A stretch of DNA of 15,126 bases from an uncultured Helicobacteraceae bacterium. GTDB lineage: Bacteria; Campylobacterota; Campylobacteria; Campylobacterales; UBA6016. The first letter of the stretch is position 1; the number at the start of each line of letters is the position of its first letter. Below, one piece after another: positions 6,217 to 12,867 of the stretch. Under the pieces are notes generated by a model. The model saw only the letters and a program-made list of their open reading frames with translations. It did not search any database and was not told the origin of the DNA. The position numbers and the translations under genes were made by a program. The stretch lies in NCBI GenBank assembly GCA_937973585.1, contig CALJKN010000211.1, positions 1-15,126 of the forward strand. Direction: 5' to 3'.

Positions 6217-6318
6217 TCTTCAACAAATAGTTATCACAACTATTAGCTCTTTTGAGGCCTCCTAAGTATTTAAGGGGTCTCGAATTATTTCGGTCGAGAG
6301 TTATCTCTAGCTCTTTTT
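6188..6318 (+). ncRNA. Candidate structured small RNA between the ferredoxin gene and ndk
   Basis: About 130 nt, inferred from a perfect -10 (6176-6181), consecutive stem-loops and a T run at 6314-6318. The elements are: a 12-bp perfect hairpin (6188-6216); AATAGTT/AACTATT (6226-6232/6238-6244); a long hairpin (6251-6284) with GAGGCCTC pairing GGGGTCTC; a competing dyad TCTCGA/TCGAGA (6278-6283/6294-6299); and GAGA-GTTA-TCTC (6296-6307) followed by TAGCTCTTTTTG. The third hairpin includes CCTCCT (6258-6263), identical to the anti-Shine-Dalgarno core. I do not recognise it as 6S, SRP, tmRNA or RNase P RNA. Alternatives are a set of tandem terminators for the ferredoxin gene, or a 3' UTR. Ends are approximate. 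Confidence 0.4.
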
Positions 6319-6383
6319 GAATCGTTCCATCATAATAAAATCCGAAAAAATAAATAAATTTTTAAATTAAAAACAAAATCTGC

Positions 6384-6389
6384 TATAAT
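6384..6389 (+). promoter_or_regulatory. ndk operon promoter, perfect extended -10
   Basis: TATAAT with a TG one base upstream (TGCTATAAT, extended -10) sits behind a long A/T-only stretch (about 6343-6375), which replaces a -35 box in this phylum. RNA would start near 6396, giving a leader of about 40 nt with AGAGGA (6423-6428) 7 nt from the ndk ATG. This is the best promoter in the window and probably serves ndk through fabH. Confidence 0.72.
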
Positions 6390-6435
6390 TTCAGCCCCGA
6401 TTTATTTCTGTATAAAAATTTTAGAGGATATCATT

Positions 6436-6849
6436 ATGCAAAGGACTTTGTCCATTATAAAGCCTGATGCCGTTGCAAAAAACGTTATAGGTAAAATTGT
6501 AGACAGATTTGAGACAAACGGCCTTAAAATAGCCGCTATGAAAAAAATCAAACTAAGCGAAGAGGTTGCTGCCGGTTTTTATGCCGAGCACAAAGAGAGA
6601 GGATTTTTTAAAGACCTAGTATCATTCATGACTAGTGGTTCTGTGGTTGTTATGGTTTTGGAGGGCGAAAACGCTATAGCCAAAAACAGAGAACTTATGG
6701 GTGCTACTAATCCGAAAGAGGCTGCGGCCGGTACAATCAGAGCCGATTTCGCAGAAAGTATCGATGCAAATGCGGTACACGGAAGCGACTCGGAGACGAG
6801 TGCAGCTAGAGAAATCGCCTATTTTTTTAGTCAAATAGAGATAAACTAA
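6436..6849 (+). CDS. ndk: Nucleoside diphosphate kinase
   Basis: The protein has 137 residues, the standard bacterial length. It transfers the gamma phosphate of ATP to nucleoside diphosphates through a phosphohistidine, balancing NTP and dNTP pools in the cytoplasm. The active-site motif NAVHGSDS holds the catalytic H115. The N-terminus MQRTLSIIKPDAV with the ATP-contacting Lys, and GATNPKEAAAGTIRADFA, are also typical. The start is supported by AGAGGA at 7 nt and a strong extended -10 upstream. It is the first gene of a five-gene run (ndk, yceD-like, rpmF, plsX, fabH) and is followed after 8 bp by the DUF177 gene. Nothing unusual is seen in the catalytic residues. Confidence 0.98.
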   Translation: MQRTLSIIKPDAVAKNVIGKIVDRFETNGLKIAAMKKIKLSEEVAAGFYAEHKERGFFKDLVSFMTSGSVVVMVLEGENAIAKNRELMGATNPKEAAAGTIRADFAESIDANAVHGSDSETSAAREIAYFFSQIEIN

Positions 6850-6857
6850 AAACCGAA

Positions 6858-7232
6858 ATGAAAATAGACCTAGAGAAACTCCCAAGAGAGAGAAAAGATT
6901 TTTCTATCAAGCTCTCAGGAGATTTCGGTGAAGCCGAATTTTTTGGCTTCTACTTTAAAGATGGTTCATTTTTGGCAATTGACGGAGCCATAAGAGGCGA
7001 TATCTATGTAATCTGTGATATCTCTGGGGAACGGTTTGTTGATATTCTCGATGAGAAGCTTAAAATAAAAGTCACAAACGGTTCTTATAAGGGATTTGAC
7101 GAAGAGTACGATATAGTCGAATGTGATAGCGGTATATTTGATTTTGAAGCATTTTTGGAAGACGAAATAAGAATGTTTCAAAACGACTACCACAAAAAAC
7201 AAGAGTTTGGTAACGGCGAACTAGAGATTTAG
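6858..7232 (+). CDS. YceD/DUF177-family protein (putative rRNA-associated factor)
   Basis: The protein has 124 residues, acidic, with no membrane segment or signal peptide. I assign it to the YceD (DUF177) family mainly by position directly before rpmF, where this family stands in many bacteria. The compact beta-rich sequence and acidic C-terminus also fit (FEAFLEDEIRMF). In E. coli, YceD is linked to 23S rRNA accumulation and is longer (173 residues); epsilonproteobacterial versions are short, as here. It starts 8 bp after ndk and no Shine-Dalgarno sequence is visible, so translation is probably coupled to ndk. Cysteines are few (two), and the CxxC motifs of some DUF177 proteins are absent. 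Function in this organism is unknown. The family assignment is likely but rests on context more than motifs. Confidence 0.72.
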   Translation: MKIDLEKLPRERKDFSIKLSGDFGEAEFFGFYFKDGSFLAIDGAIRGDIYVICDISGERFVDILDEKLKIKVTNGSYKGFDEEYDIVECDSGIFDFEAFLEDEIRMFQNDYHKKQEFGNGELEI

Positions 7233-7273
7233 CCGTTCTTTACGATAACAATTAATTTAAAAAGGAGCAAACA

Positions 7274-7423
7274 ATGGCAGTACCTAAGCGAAGAGTCAGC
7301 CACTCAAGGTCGGCTAAGAGAAGAACACATTATAAAGTTACACTTCCTACACCCGTAAAATGCGAAGACGGCTCATACAGACTTCCTCACAAAGCAAGTC
7401 CTACAACCGGCGCACTAAAATAA
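7274..7423 (+). CDS. rpmF: 50S ribosomal protein bL32
   Basis: The protein has 49 residues, basic, beginning MAVPKRRVSHSRSAKRRTHY, the unmistakable bL32 N-terminus. It is a small protein of the large ribosomal subunit. The start is fixed by AAAGGAG at 7261-7267, 6 nt upstream of the ATG. There is one cysteine (in PVKCEDGS) and no paired CxxC motifs, so it is the zinc-independent (C-minus) form or one with residual cysteine. The gene lies between the DUF177 gene (41 bp upstream) and plsX (6 bp downstream), the conserved arrangement that ties ribosome and lipid synthesis genes together. Because of its size it is easily missed in automatic gene calls. Confidence 0.96.
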   Translation: MAVPKRRVSHSRSAKRRTHYKVTLPTPVKCEDGSYRLPHKASPTTGALK

Positions 7424-7429
7424 TTTTTG

Positions 7430-8413
7430 ATGATTAGAGTTGCTATAGATGCCATGGGCGGTGATTTCGGTCCCGCCCCTATTGTTGCCGGAGTTGTCGA
7501 AGCTTTAAAAACGGCAAAGTTTAAACCGATTTTAGTAGGCAAAAAGGACGATATCGTTCCACTTCTACCTATCCATTTACAATCAGCTATCGAGATTATC
7601 GACACCGATGATGTAATTTCGATGCATGACCATGCAACCGATGTATTTAAAAGAAAGCAAAGCTCTATCTATCTGGCCACCGAGCTAGTTAGAGAGAAAA
7701 AAGCGGATGCGGTTGTCTCGGCAGGTCATAGCGGGGCTACAATGAGTCTTGCTACTCTTAGAATAGGCAGAATTGAGGGGATATCAAGACCGGCTATAGC
7801 TACGCTAATGCCGACCGTAGACGGCGGCAAAAGTCTGGTTTTGGATGTTGGGGCAAATGTTGACTGCAAGCCCGAACACCTTTATCAATTCGGCGTAATG
7901 GGTTTAGCGTATGCCAGAGATATTATGAAGATAAAAAAGGTTAAAGTCGGCCTACTGACAAACGGCGAAGAGGAAGGAAAAGGGAATGAGGTAACAAAGG
8001 AAGCCGCCCTACTCTTAAAACAACTCCCTGAATTTATTGGAAACGTTGAGGGAAACAATATTTTCGACGGCTCCGTTCATGTTGTAGTATGCGATGGTTT
8101 TGTCGGGAATATAGTCCTAAAAACTAGCGAAGGGGTTGCCGATACAATCGGTAAGTTTATGAAAAGCCATATAAAAAAATCGGCTTTTGCTTCGTTTGGC
8201 TCCGTATTCATGAGAAAAGTATTTTCAAATCTAAAACAACAAATCGATTATGCCGAATACGGCGGTGCACCGCTTTTGGGTGTTAACGGAGCTGCAATAG
8301 TAAGCCATGGGAAGAGCAATTCAAAAGCAATCAAAAATGCTATTTTCCAGGCTATAAAGTTCGTAGAATCAGACGTTAACTCCCATATCAAAACATCTCT
8401 TTTAGGTAAATAA
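7430..8413 (+). CDS. plsX: Phosphate acyltransferase PlsX
   Basis: The protein has 327 residues. PlsX turns acyl-ACP plus phosphate into acyl-phosphate, the acyl donor for PlsY in phospholipid synthesis, acting as a peripheral enzyme at the inner membrane. Motifs: AIDAMGGDFGP (5-15), SAGHSGATMS (~97-106), LVLDVGANVDCKPEHL (~136-151), GFVGNIVLKTSEG, and GGAPLLGVNG near the C-terminus. I chose ATG 7430, which gives MIRVAIDAMGG as in the family; a TTG one codon upstream is possible. Only 6 bp separate it from the rpmF stop and no Shine-Dalgarno sequence is visible, so coupling to rpmF is likely. One base separates its stop from the fabH start codon. Confidence 0.97.
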   Translation: MIRVAIDAMGGDFGPAPIVAGVVEALKTAKFKPILVGKKDDIVPLLPIHLQSAIEIIDTDDVISMHDHATDVFKRKQSSIYLATELVREKKADAVVSAGHSGATMSLATLRIGRIEGISRPAIATLMPTVDGGKSLVLDVGANVDCKPEHLYQFGVMGLAYARDIMKIKKVKVGLLTNGEEEGKGNEVTKEAALLLKQLPEFIGNVEGNNIFDGSVHVVVCDGFVGNIVLKTSEGVADTIGKFMKSHIKKSAFASFGSVFMRKVFSNLKQQIDYAEYGGAPLLGVNGAAIVSHGKSNSKAIKNAIFQAIKFVESDVNSHIKTSLLGK

Positions 8414-8414
8414 C

Positions 8415-9395
8415 TTGATATATTCCGTGTTCAAATCGATAGGGGCTTATGTCCCAGAAAAAATCCTATCAAACACTGATTTGGAAAAAATCGTCGACAC
8501 ATCTGACGAATGGATTATGAAAAGAACCGGAATCAAGACAAGACATATTGCTACAGAAAACGAACTGACGTCCGACTTGGCTCTAAAAGCCTCCATCTCT
8601 GCTATAGAGAGAGCTAAAATTGATAAAAATGATATCGACCTAATCGTTTTTGCAACTATTACCCCTGATTTTTTTTGCATGCCCTCCACGGCTTGTATTC
8701 TGGCAGAAAAACTGGGAATCAAAGACGTTGCGGCATTCGATATTAGTGCAGCTTGTAGTGGTTTTATATATGCCCTAAGCGTAGCAAAGGCATACATAGA
8801 ATCCGGCATGAAAAAAACCGTGCTTGTCATTGGGGCAGAGACACTCAGCAAAATAGTCGATTACACCGACAGAGCCACATGTGTCCTTTTTGGCGACGGT
8901 GCAGGTGCTGCAATAGTTACCGCATCGGATTCAAGAGAGAATGCAATTTTGGATATTCATACGAGTGCCGACGGCGGCTATTGGGACTTTCTGGTTACCC
9001 CTAACACCGCAATAAACAACAAAAATGGTGTATGCACCTCTTTTATTCAAATGAAAGGGAATGAGACGTTTAAGCTTGCCGTAAAAACACTATCTTCCGA
9101 TTGCGTTAATATTCTAAAGAATAACAATCTTGATTCTTCCAAAATAGACTTTTTTATCCCACATCAAGCAAACTATAGAATTATTAAAGCGGTCGGAGAG
9201 AGTGTCGGCCTCCCTGATGAAAAAGTCGTTTTGACCGTCGAAAAATACGGAAACACATCTGCTGCATCAATACCTATGGCGATCAATGAGTTATACGAAA
9301 ACGGACAGCTAAAAAAAGGAGCCTTAATGCTTTTGGATGCTTTCGGCGGCGGCCTTACATGGGGTAGTTGTCTGGCATATTTTGACGGAGAATAG
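8415..9395 (+). CDS. fabH: 3-oxoacyl-[ACP] synthase III (FabH)
   Basis: The protein has 326 residues. FabH starts fatty-acid synthesis by condensing acetyl-CoA with malonyl-ACP. The Cys-His-Asn triad is visible: C114 in DISAACSGF, H250 in IPHQANYRI, and N280 in YGNTSAASIP. The N-terminus SIGAYVPEKILSNTDLE and VDTSDEWIMKRTGI align with E. coli FabH. The best start is TTG 8415, one base after the plsX stop: it gives the expected N-terminal length, and TTTAGG (8401-8406) lies 8 nt upstream, inside plsX. A GTG at 8427 would trim four residues. It is the last gene of the ndk operon, followed by the terminator at 9423. Confidence 0.97.
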   Translation: MIYSVFKSIGAYVPEKILSNTDLEKIVDTSDEWIMKRTGIKTRHIATENELTSDLALKASISAIERAKIDKNDIDLIVFATITPDFFCMPSTACILAEKLGIKDVAAFDISAACSGFIYALSVAKAYIESGMKKTVLVIGAETLSKIVDYTDRATCVLFGDGAGAAIVTASDSRENAILDIHTSADGGYWDFLVTPNTAINNKNGVCTSFIQMKGNETFKLAVKTLSSDCVNILKNNNLDSSKIDFFIPHQANYRIIKAVGESVGLPDEKVVLTVEKYGNTSAASIPMAINELYENGQLKKGALMLLDAFGGGLTWGSCLAYFDGE

Positions 9396-9422
9396 GTAGC
9401 AGTAATAATCATTGCTCTAATT

Positions 9423-9445
9423 GCCCCGCAAAGGGGCTTTATTTT
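9423..9445 (+). terminator. Intrinsic terminator of the ndk-fabH operon
   Basis: GCCCC (9423-9427) pairs with GGGGC (9433-9437) around GCAAA, followed by TTTATTTT. This is a textbook Rho-independent terminator for the plus strand, 27 bp after fabH. The convergent fabI stop codon (TTA, 9444-9446) overlaps the T tract. On the minus strand the stem is followed by AATTAGAG, so it would end fabI transcripts only weakly. Confidence 0.85.
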
Positions 9446-10271
9446 AACTTTGTGAAGAGTACCTATCCCAAACCATTGTAGCTTTCCCATCGGCCTCTTC
9501 TACGGCGCACATACCCATTATATTATATCCACCGTCAACATAGTGAATCTCGCCGCTTACGCCGCTTGACAAATCGCTTAGCAGATACATGGAGCTATTT
9601 CCCACCTCTTCGATCGTAACGTTTTTTCTGAGAGGGGCATTCGCTTCGTTCCATTTTAGGATAAATCTGAAATCGCCGATTCCTGAAGCCGCAAGTGTTT
9701 TGATAGGACCTGCACTTATAGCATTTACCCTAATCCCTCTTGAGCCCAAATCAACAGCCAAATATCTAACCGACATCTCAAGAGCCGCTTTCGCCACACC
9801 CATAACATTGTAGTGCGGCACATATTTTACACCGCCAAGATAACTAAGGGTCAAAATGGAACCCCCTTCGTTCATTACCGGCGATAGCGCTTTTGTCAGC
9901 TCTACCAGACTAAATACCGATACGTTCATTGCGATTTCAAACGCTTCTCTGGTCGTATCCATAAAAGCTCCGTCCAAAGCCTCTTTCGGGGCAAACGCTA
10001 CCGCATGTACGAAAAAGTCTATCTTTCCGAAATCTTTTTCGATAGATTTTGCGAGTGCCTCTATATGCTCCGGCTTTTGAACGTCTAGTTCATACACATA
10101 ATTTGAACCAAACTCCTCCGCAATAGGCCTAACCCTTTTTTCAAGCTGTTCATTTAGGTACGTAAATGCAAGCTCGGCACCTTGTTCTTTGCACGCCTTA
10201 GCTATACCGTATGCGATAGACTTATTATTGGCCACCCCGATAATAAGCCCTTTCTTCCCCTTCATCACCAT
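9444..10271 (-). CDS. fabI: Enoyl-[ACP] reductase (NADH), FabI
   Basis: The protein has 275 residues. It carries out the last reduction of each fatty-acid elongation cycle and is a short-chain dehydrogenase-like enzyme. The NADH fold begins GKKGLIIGVANNKSIAYGIA. The catalytic residues Y144, Y154 and K161 keep the E. coli 146/156/163 spacing. The triclosan-contacting segment reads VAFAP, with Ala where E. coli has Gly93, as I recall also for C. jejuni and H. pylori. MNVSVFSLVEL, NAISAGPIKTLAASGI and WNEANAPLRKNV strongly resemble Campylobacter FabI. The start is ATG 10271 with AAGGAA upstream, which itself follows directly on the tpiA stop; another in-frame ATG lies two codons later. It is the last gene of pgk-tpiA-fabI and convergent with fabH. 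Confidence 0.97.
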   Translation of the reverse strand: MVMKGKKGLIIGVANNKSIAYGIAKACKEQGAELAFTYLNEQLEKRVRPIAEEFGSNYVYELDVQKPEHIEALAKSIEKDFGKIDFFVHAVAFAPKEALDGAFMDTTREAFEIAMNVSVFSLVELTKALSPVMNEGGSILTLSYLGGVKYVPHYNVMGVAKAALEMSVRYLAVDLGSRGIRVNAISAGPIKTLAASGIGDFRFILKWNEANAPLRKNVTIEEVGNSSMYLLSDLSSGVSGEIHYVDGGYNIMGMCAVEEADGKATMVWDRYSSQS

Positions 10272-10287
10272 ATACGATTTTTCCTTT

Positions 10288-10995
10288 TTAAGATAAATTT
10301 TGAGATGCTTTGATTATTTTATAAAACTCATCGGCCGCAAGGCTAGCCCCGCCGACCAGTACGCCGTCTACAAACGGACTTTTTAAGATCGAATCGGCAT
10401 TTGCGGCATTCACACTGCCGCCATAAAGCACTTTACACTCAGCGCTCTCCTTGATAGCCTTGTGAACCTCTTCGATATCCTCGACGCTAGCCGTGAGTCC
10501 AGTCCCTATTGCCCATACGGGCTCGTAGGCGATTACCAGATTTTTATACTCCAGATCAATATTCTCATATTGCTTTTCGATGTAGTTCATCACGCTCTCA
10601 ATCCCTTTTTGTCTCACCTCTATAGGCTCACCGACACAGTAGACGATAGTAAAATTGTTCCGTTTGAAAAATTCGAATTTTCTGGCTATGAACTCTTGCG
10701 GCTCTTTTAGGATATGCCTTCTCTCCGAGTGACCTATCAAAATCGTGTTGATATCAAACTCTTCGATTGCTTCCAGACAAATCTCTCCAGTATATGACCC
10801 TTTTTCTGCTGGATAACCGTTTTGTATACCGACACTTATGTTTTTTAAATCAAACTTATCAAGAGCGGTAAAAGGGGGGAATATTAATACCTCATCCTGC
10901 CCCCCTTTGTCTTCGCATAATGTATCCAGACGCACCAGATACTCTTTTGTACTTACCCTCGTATGGTTTGATTTAAAATTTCCGGCAATAATCAT
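10288..10995 (-). CDS. tpiA: Triosephosphate isomerase
   Basis: The protein has 235 residues, slightly shorter than the usual ~250, as is normal in this phylum. It interconverts dihydroxyacetone phosphate and glyceraldehyde 3-phosphate in glycolysis and gluconeogenesis. Active-site residues are visible: N6 and K8 in AGNFKSN, H89 in IGHSERR, and E158 in AYEPVWAIGTG, with the phosphate-gripping loop 6 following. YGGSVNAANA and GVLVGGASL near the C-terminus bind phosphate. The start codon overlaps the pgk stop (ATGA, 10995-10992), so the two are translationally coupled. The gap to fabI is 16 bp. Complete, with no oddities. Confidence 0.97.
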   Translation of the reverse strand: MIIAGNFKSNHTRVSTKEYLVRLDTLCEDKGGQDEVLIFPPFTALDKFDLKNISVGIQNGYPAEKGSYTGEICLEAIEEFDINTILIGHSERRHILKEPQEFIARKFEFFKRNNFTIVYCVGEPIEVRQKGIESVMNYIEKQYENIDLEYKNLVIAYEPVWAIGTGLTASVEDIEEVHKAIKESAECKVLYGGSVNAANADSILKSPFVDGVLVGGASLAADEFYKIIKASQNLS

Positions 10996-12191
10996 CTTTT
11001 TGCCTCAACGGATTTAACACCCGGAAGCTCTTTGCCCTCAAGTAGCTCAAGACTTGCGCCGCCGCCCGTAGAGATAAACGTCATCCCCTCGGTATCGCCT
11101 GCTCTTTGAACCAAATCTGCCGTATCGCCGCCTCCTATGATAGTCGTAGCGCTTGATTGAGCCAAATGGTGAGATATTTTAAAGCTACCTTTTGAGAATT
11201 TATCCATCTCATAAACACCCATCGGTCCGTTCCAAAGGACTGTTCTGGCATCTTTAAGGGCTAATTTGAACAACTCTATAGAGGCATCACCTATATCAAG
11301 CCCCATCCAGCCATCAGGGATCTCCTGAGCGGTGCACTGGTCTGCTTTTGCATCTTCGGCAAATTTATCGGCAATGGTTATATCCACCGGAAGGTATATT
11401 TTTACCCCCAAATCTTTTGCCTTTTGCATAATTTTTTTAGCCTCTTCGATAAGCTCACTCTCAACAAGCGACTTCCCGACGTTGTAGCCTTGTGCCTTTA
11501 AAAACGTAAACGCCATGCCGCCGCCGATTACCAGTTTGTCTACTTTAGGGAGGAGGCTCGTTAGTGCTTCTAGTTTGCCGGAGACTTTGCTACCGCCGAC
11601 AACTGCAGCAAAAGGTCTTGACGGGTTAGCCAAAGCATCCCTTAAATACGCAACCTCTTTTTGCAGCAAGAATCCTGCACTTTTTGCATCCTCTGAAAAC
11701 AAAGCAGGGAGAGCATCGACAGATGCATGGGCTCTATGACTTGCGCCAAAAGCGTCGTTGATATATATATCTATCCCATTCGCAAGTTTTTTTGCAAACT
11801 CTGCGTCATTTTTTGTCTCCCCCTCTTCAAATCTGAGGTTCTCCAAAAGCAGTATGTCGCCCGATTTTAGCTCGGATAATTTTGCCGTAGCGTCTTCGCC
11901 GCAAACATCTTTGGCTAAAATAATCTCCCGTCTAAGTAGTGTATGAAGCCTTTTTGCTATAGGTTTTAGGGAGTTTTTGTCATCAAACGTTCCAGCCTTC
12001 GGCCTCCCGAAATGACTAGCTAAAACTATTTTGCAATCGTGGTCTATGCAATAGTTTATTGTTGGGAGCGTCGAATAAATTCTTCTATCGTCTGCTATAT
12101 TACCGTAGTCGTCGGTAGGGACGTTAAAGTCGCACCTTATAAACACCGTTTTTCCGGATATATCCAAATCTTTTATAGACTTTAATTTCAA
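10992..12191 (-). CDS. pgk: Phosphoglycerate kinase
   Basis: The protein has 399 residues and is full length. It interconverts 1,3-bisphosphoglycerate with ADP and 3-phosphoglycerate with ATP. Motifs: RCDFNVP (19-25), ASHFGRPK (58-65), NDAFGASHRAHAS (145-157), GGSKVSGKLEAL (199-210), the nucleotide-binding WNGPMGVYE (~320-328), GGGDTADL (353-360) and STGGGASLELLEGKELPGV. The start is TTG 12191, with AAGGAG 5 nt upstream; the first residues MKLKSIKDLD fit the family. It leads the pgk-tpiA-fabI unit. The gapA gene that I recall just upstream of pgk in C. jejuni is missing; instead nadD diverges directly across 100 bp. Confidence 0.97.
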   Translation of the reverse strand: MKLKSIKDLDISGKTVFIRCDFNVPTDDYGNIADDRRIYSTLPTINYCIDHDCKIVLASHFGRPKAGTFDDKNSLKPIAKRLHTLLRREIILAKDVCGEDATAKLSELKSGDILLLENLRFEEGETKNDAEFAKKLANGIDIYINDAFGASHRAHASVDALPALFSEDAKSAGFLLQKEVAYLRDALANPSRPFAAVVGGSKVSGKLEALTSLLPKVDKLVIGGGMAFTFLKAQGYNVGKSLVESELIEEAKKIMQKAKDLGVKIYLPVDITIADKFAEDAKADQCTAQEIPDGWMGLDIGDASIELFKLALKDARTVLWNGPMGVYEMDKFSKGSFKISHHLAQSSATTIIGGGDTADLVQRAGDTEGMTFISTGGGASLELLEGKELPGVKSVEAKR

Positions 12192-12209
12192 GCAAGCTCC
12201 TTTTTGTTA

Positions 12210-12224
12210 TTTATGAATCATAAA
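12210..12224. promoter_or_regulatory. Perfect dyad over the putative pgk -10
   Basis: TTTATGA-A-TCATAAA is a perfect 7-bp palindrome with a one-base centre. On the minus strand it contains TATGAT (12222-12217), a good -10 for pgk, starting RNA near 12210 with a leader of about 18-20 nt that carries AAGGAG. A dyad on the -10 looks like an operator for a dimeric repressor, but AT-rich dyads arise easily. Confidence 0.4.
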
Positions 12225-12270
12225 CACTTCAACTCCAATTATCTCAAAAGGGGGTTTAAAATCATCTTTG

Positions 12271-12285
12271 TAAAATACATAAAAT
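12271..12285 (+). promoter_or_regulatory. Putative nadD promoter, possibly leaderless
   Basis: Two TAAAAT hexamers occur at 12271-12276 and 12280-12285. The second would start RNA at about 12292, the A of the nadD ATG; the first about 9 nt earlier. No Shine-Dalgarno sequence precedes that ATG, consistent with a leaderless or nearly leaderless mRNA. The hexamers are common in AT-rich DNA, so this is tentative. Confidence 0.33.
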
Positions 12286-12291
12286 TGTTAT

Positions 12292-12867
12292 ATGGACGGC
12301 TTTTATTTGAAACGGTTAGCCTTTTTTGGCGGAAGCTTTGACCCAATTCACGTTTGTCACGAACTACTTGTTGCAAAATTCTTAAAACTATACGATATTG
12401 AGCGCCTATACGTAGTTCCTAATTTTTTAAATCCGGATAAAAACTCCTCGTTTGCCCCTGGAGATATAAGGCTAAAATGGTGCAAAACTGTCTTTGAAAA
12501 ATACCCAAACGTAATAGTCTCTGACATTGAGATAAAAGAGCAAAAGCCGTGTTTCACTTTTGACACGGTAAACAAAATATACGACGAAGTCGGCAAGCAA
12601 CGGTATGGTAAAATTTTTCTGATAATTGGAGCAGACAATGCCACTAAAATATCCGGCTGGAAACACGGAAAAGAGTTGCTCGAGATTGTTTCGCCGGTAG
12701 TTTTTTCAAGAAATGGAGAGATACCGGATAGATTCATACAAATAGATTTTGAGTGCCCTTTTTCTTCTGCCGATTTTAGAAATACTCCGGATCCGTCCGT
12801 TATCCCCGTTGAGGTTAGAGACGACGTAATGAATTATTATTATAAGGAAAAAATTTGCTTGAATTAA
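12292..12867 (+). CDS. nadD: Nicotinate-nucleotide adenylyltransferase
   Basis: The protein has 191 residues. It adenylates nicotinate mononucleotide to deamido-NAD in NAD synthesis. It is a nucleotidyltransferase of the HxGH superfamily: FFGGSFDPIH at 11-20 starts the ATP site, but the signature reads HVCH (20-23), with Cys in place of the usual Gly. IIGADN (111-116) with W123 downstream, and SSADFR (158-163) matching the SST-x-IR element, complete the family picture. The start at ATG 12292 has no Shine-Dalgarno sequence; a TTG at 12307, directly before the conserved region, is the alternative. It diverges from pgk and overlaps rsfS by 13 nt, an arrangement shared with many bacteria where nadD and rsfS pair. 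Confidence 0.93.
   Translation: MDGFYLKRLAFFGGSFDPIHVCHELLVAKFLKLYDIERLYVVPNFLNPDKNSSFAPGDIRLKWCKTVFEKYPNVIVSDIEIKEQKPCFTFDTVNKIYDEVGKQRYGKIFLIIGADNATKISGWKHGKELLEIVSPVVFSRNGEIPDRFIQIDFECPFSSADFRNTPDPSVIPVEVRDDVMNYYYKEKICLN

Noticed and set aside
6188..6318. Identity of the putative RNA as 6S, SRP, tmRNA or RNase P RNA
   Set aside because: There is no long rod with a central bubble formed by pairing of the two ends, no SRP GGAAG-type loop, no tRNA-like end, and the length is too short for RNase P or tmRNA.
6188..6318. tRNA gene in the largest gap
   Set aside because: No T-arm GTTCGAATC-type sequence with matching acceptor arms was found; the CGAATTATTTCG stretch only superficially resembles one.
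8447..8851. 134-codon minus-strand frame opposite fabH
   Set aside because: It covers conserved FabH sequence including the catalytic Cys region. The protein shows no motif and the frame has no promoter or ribosome site.
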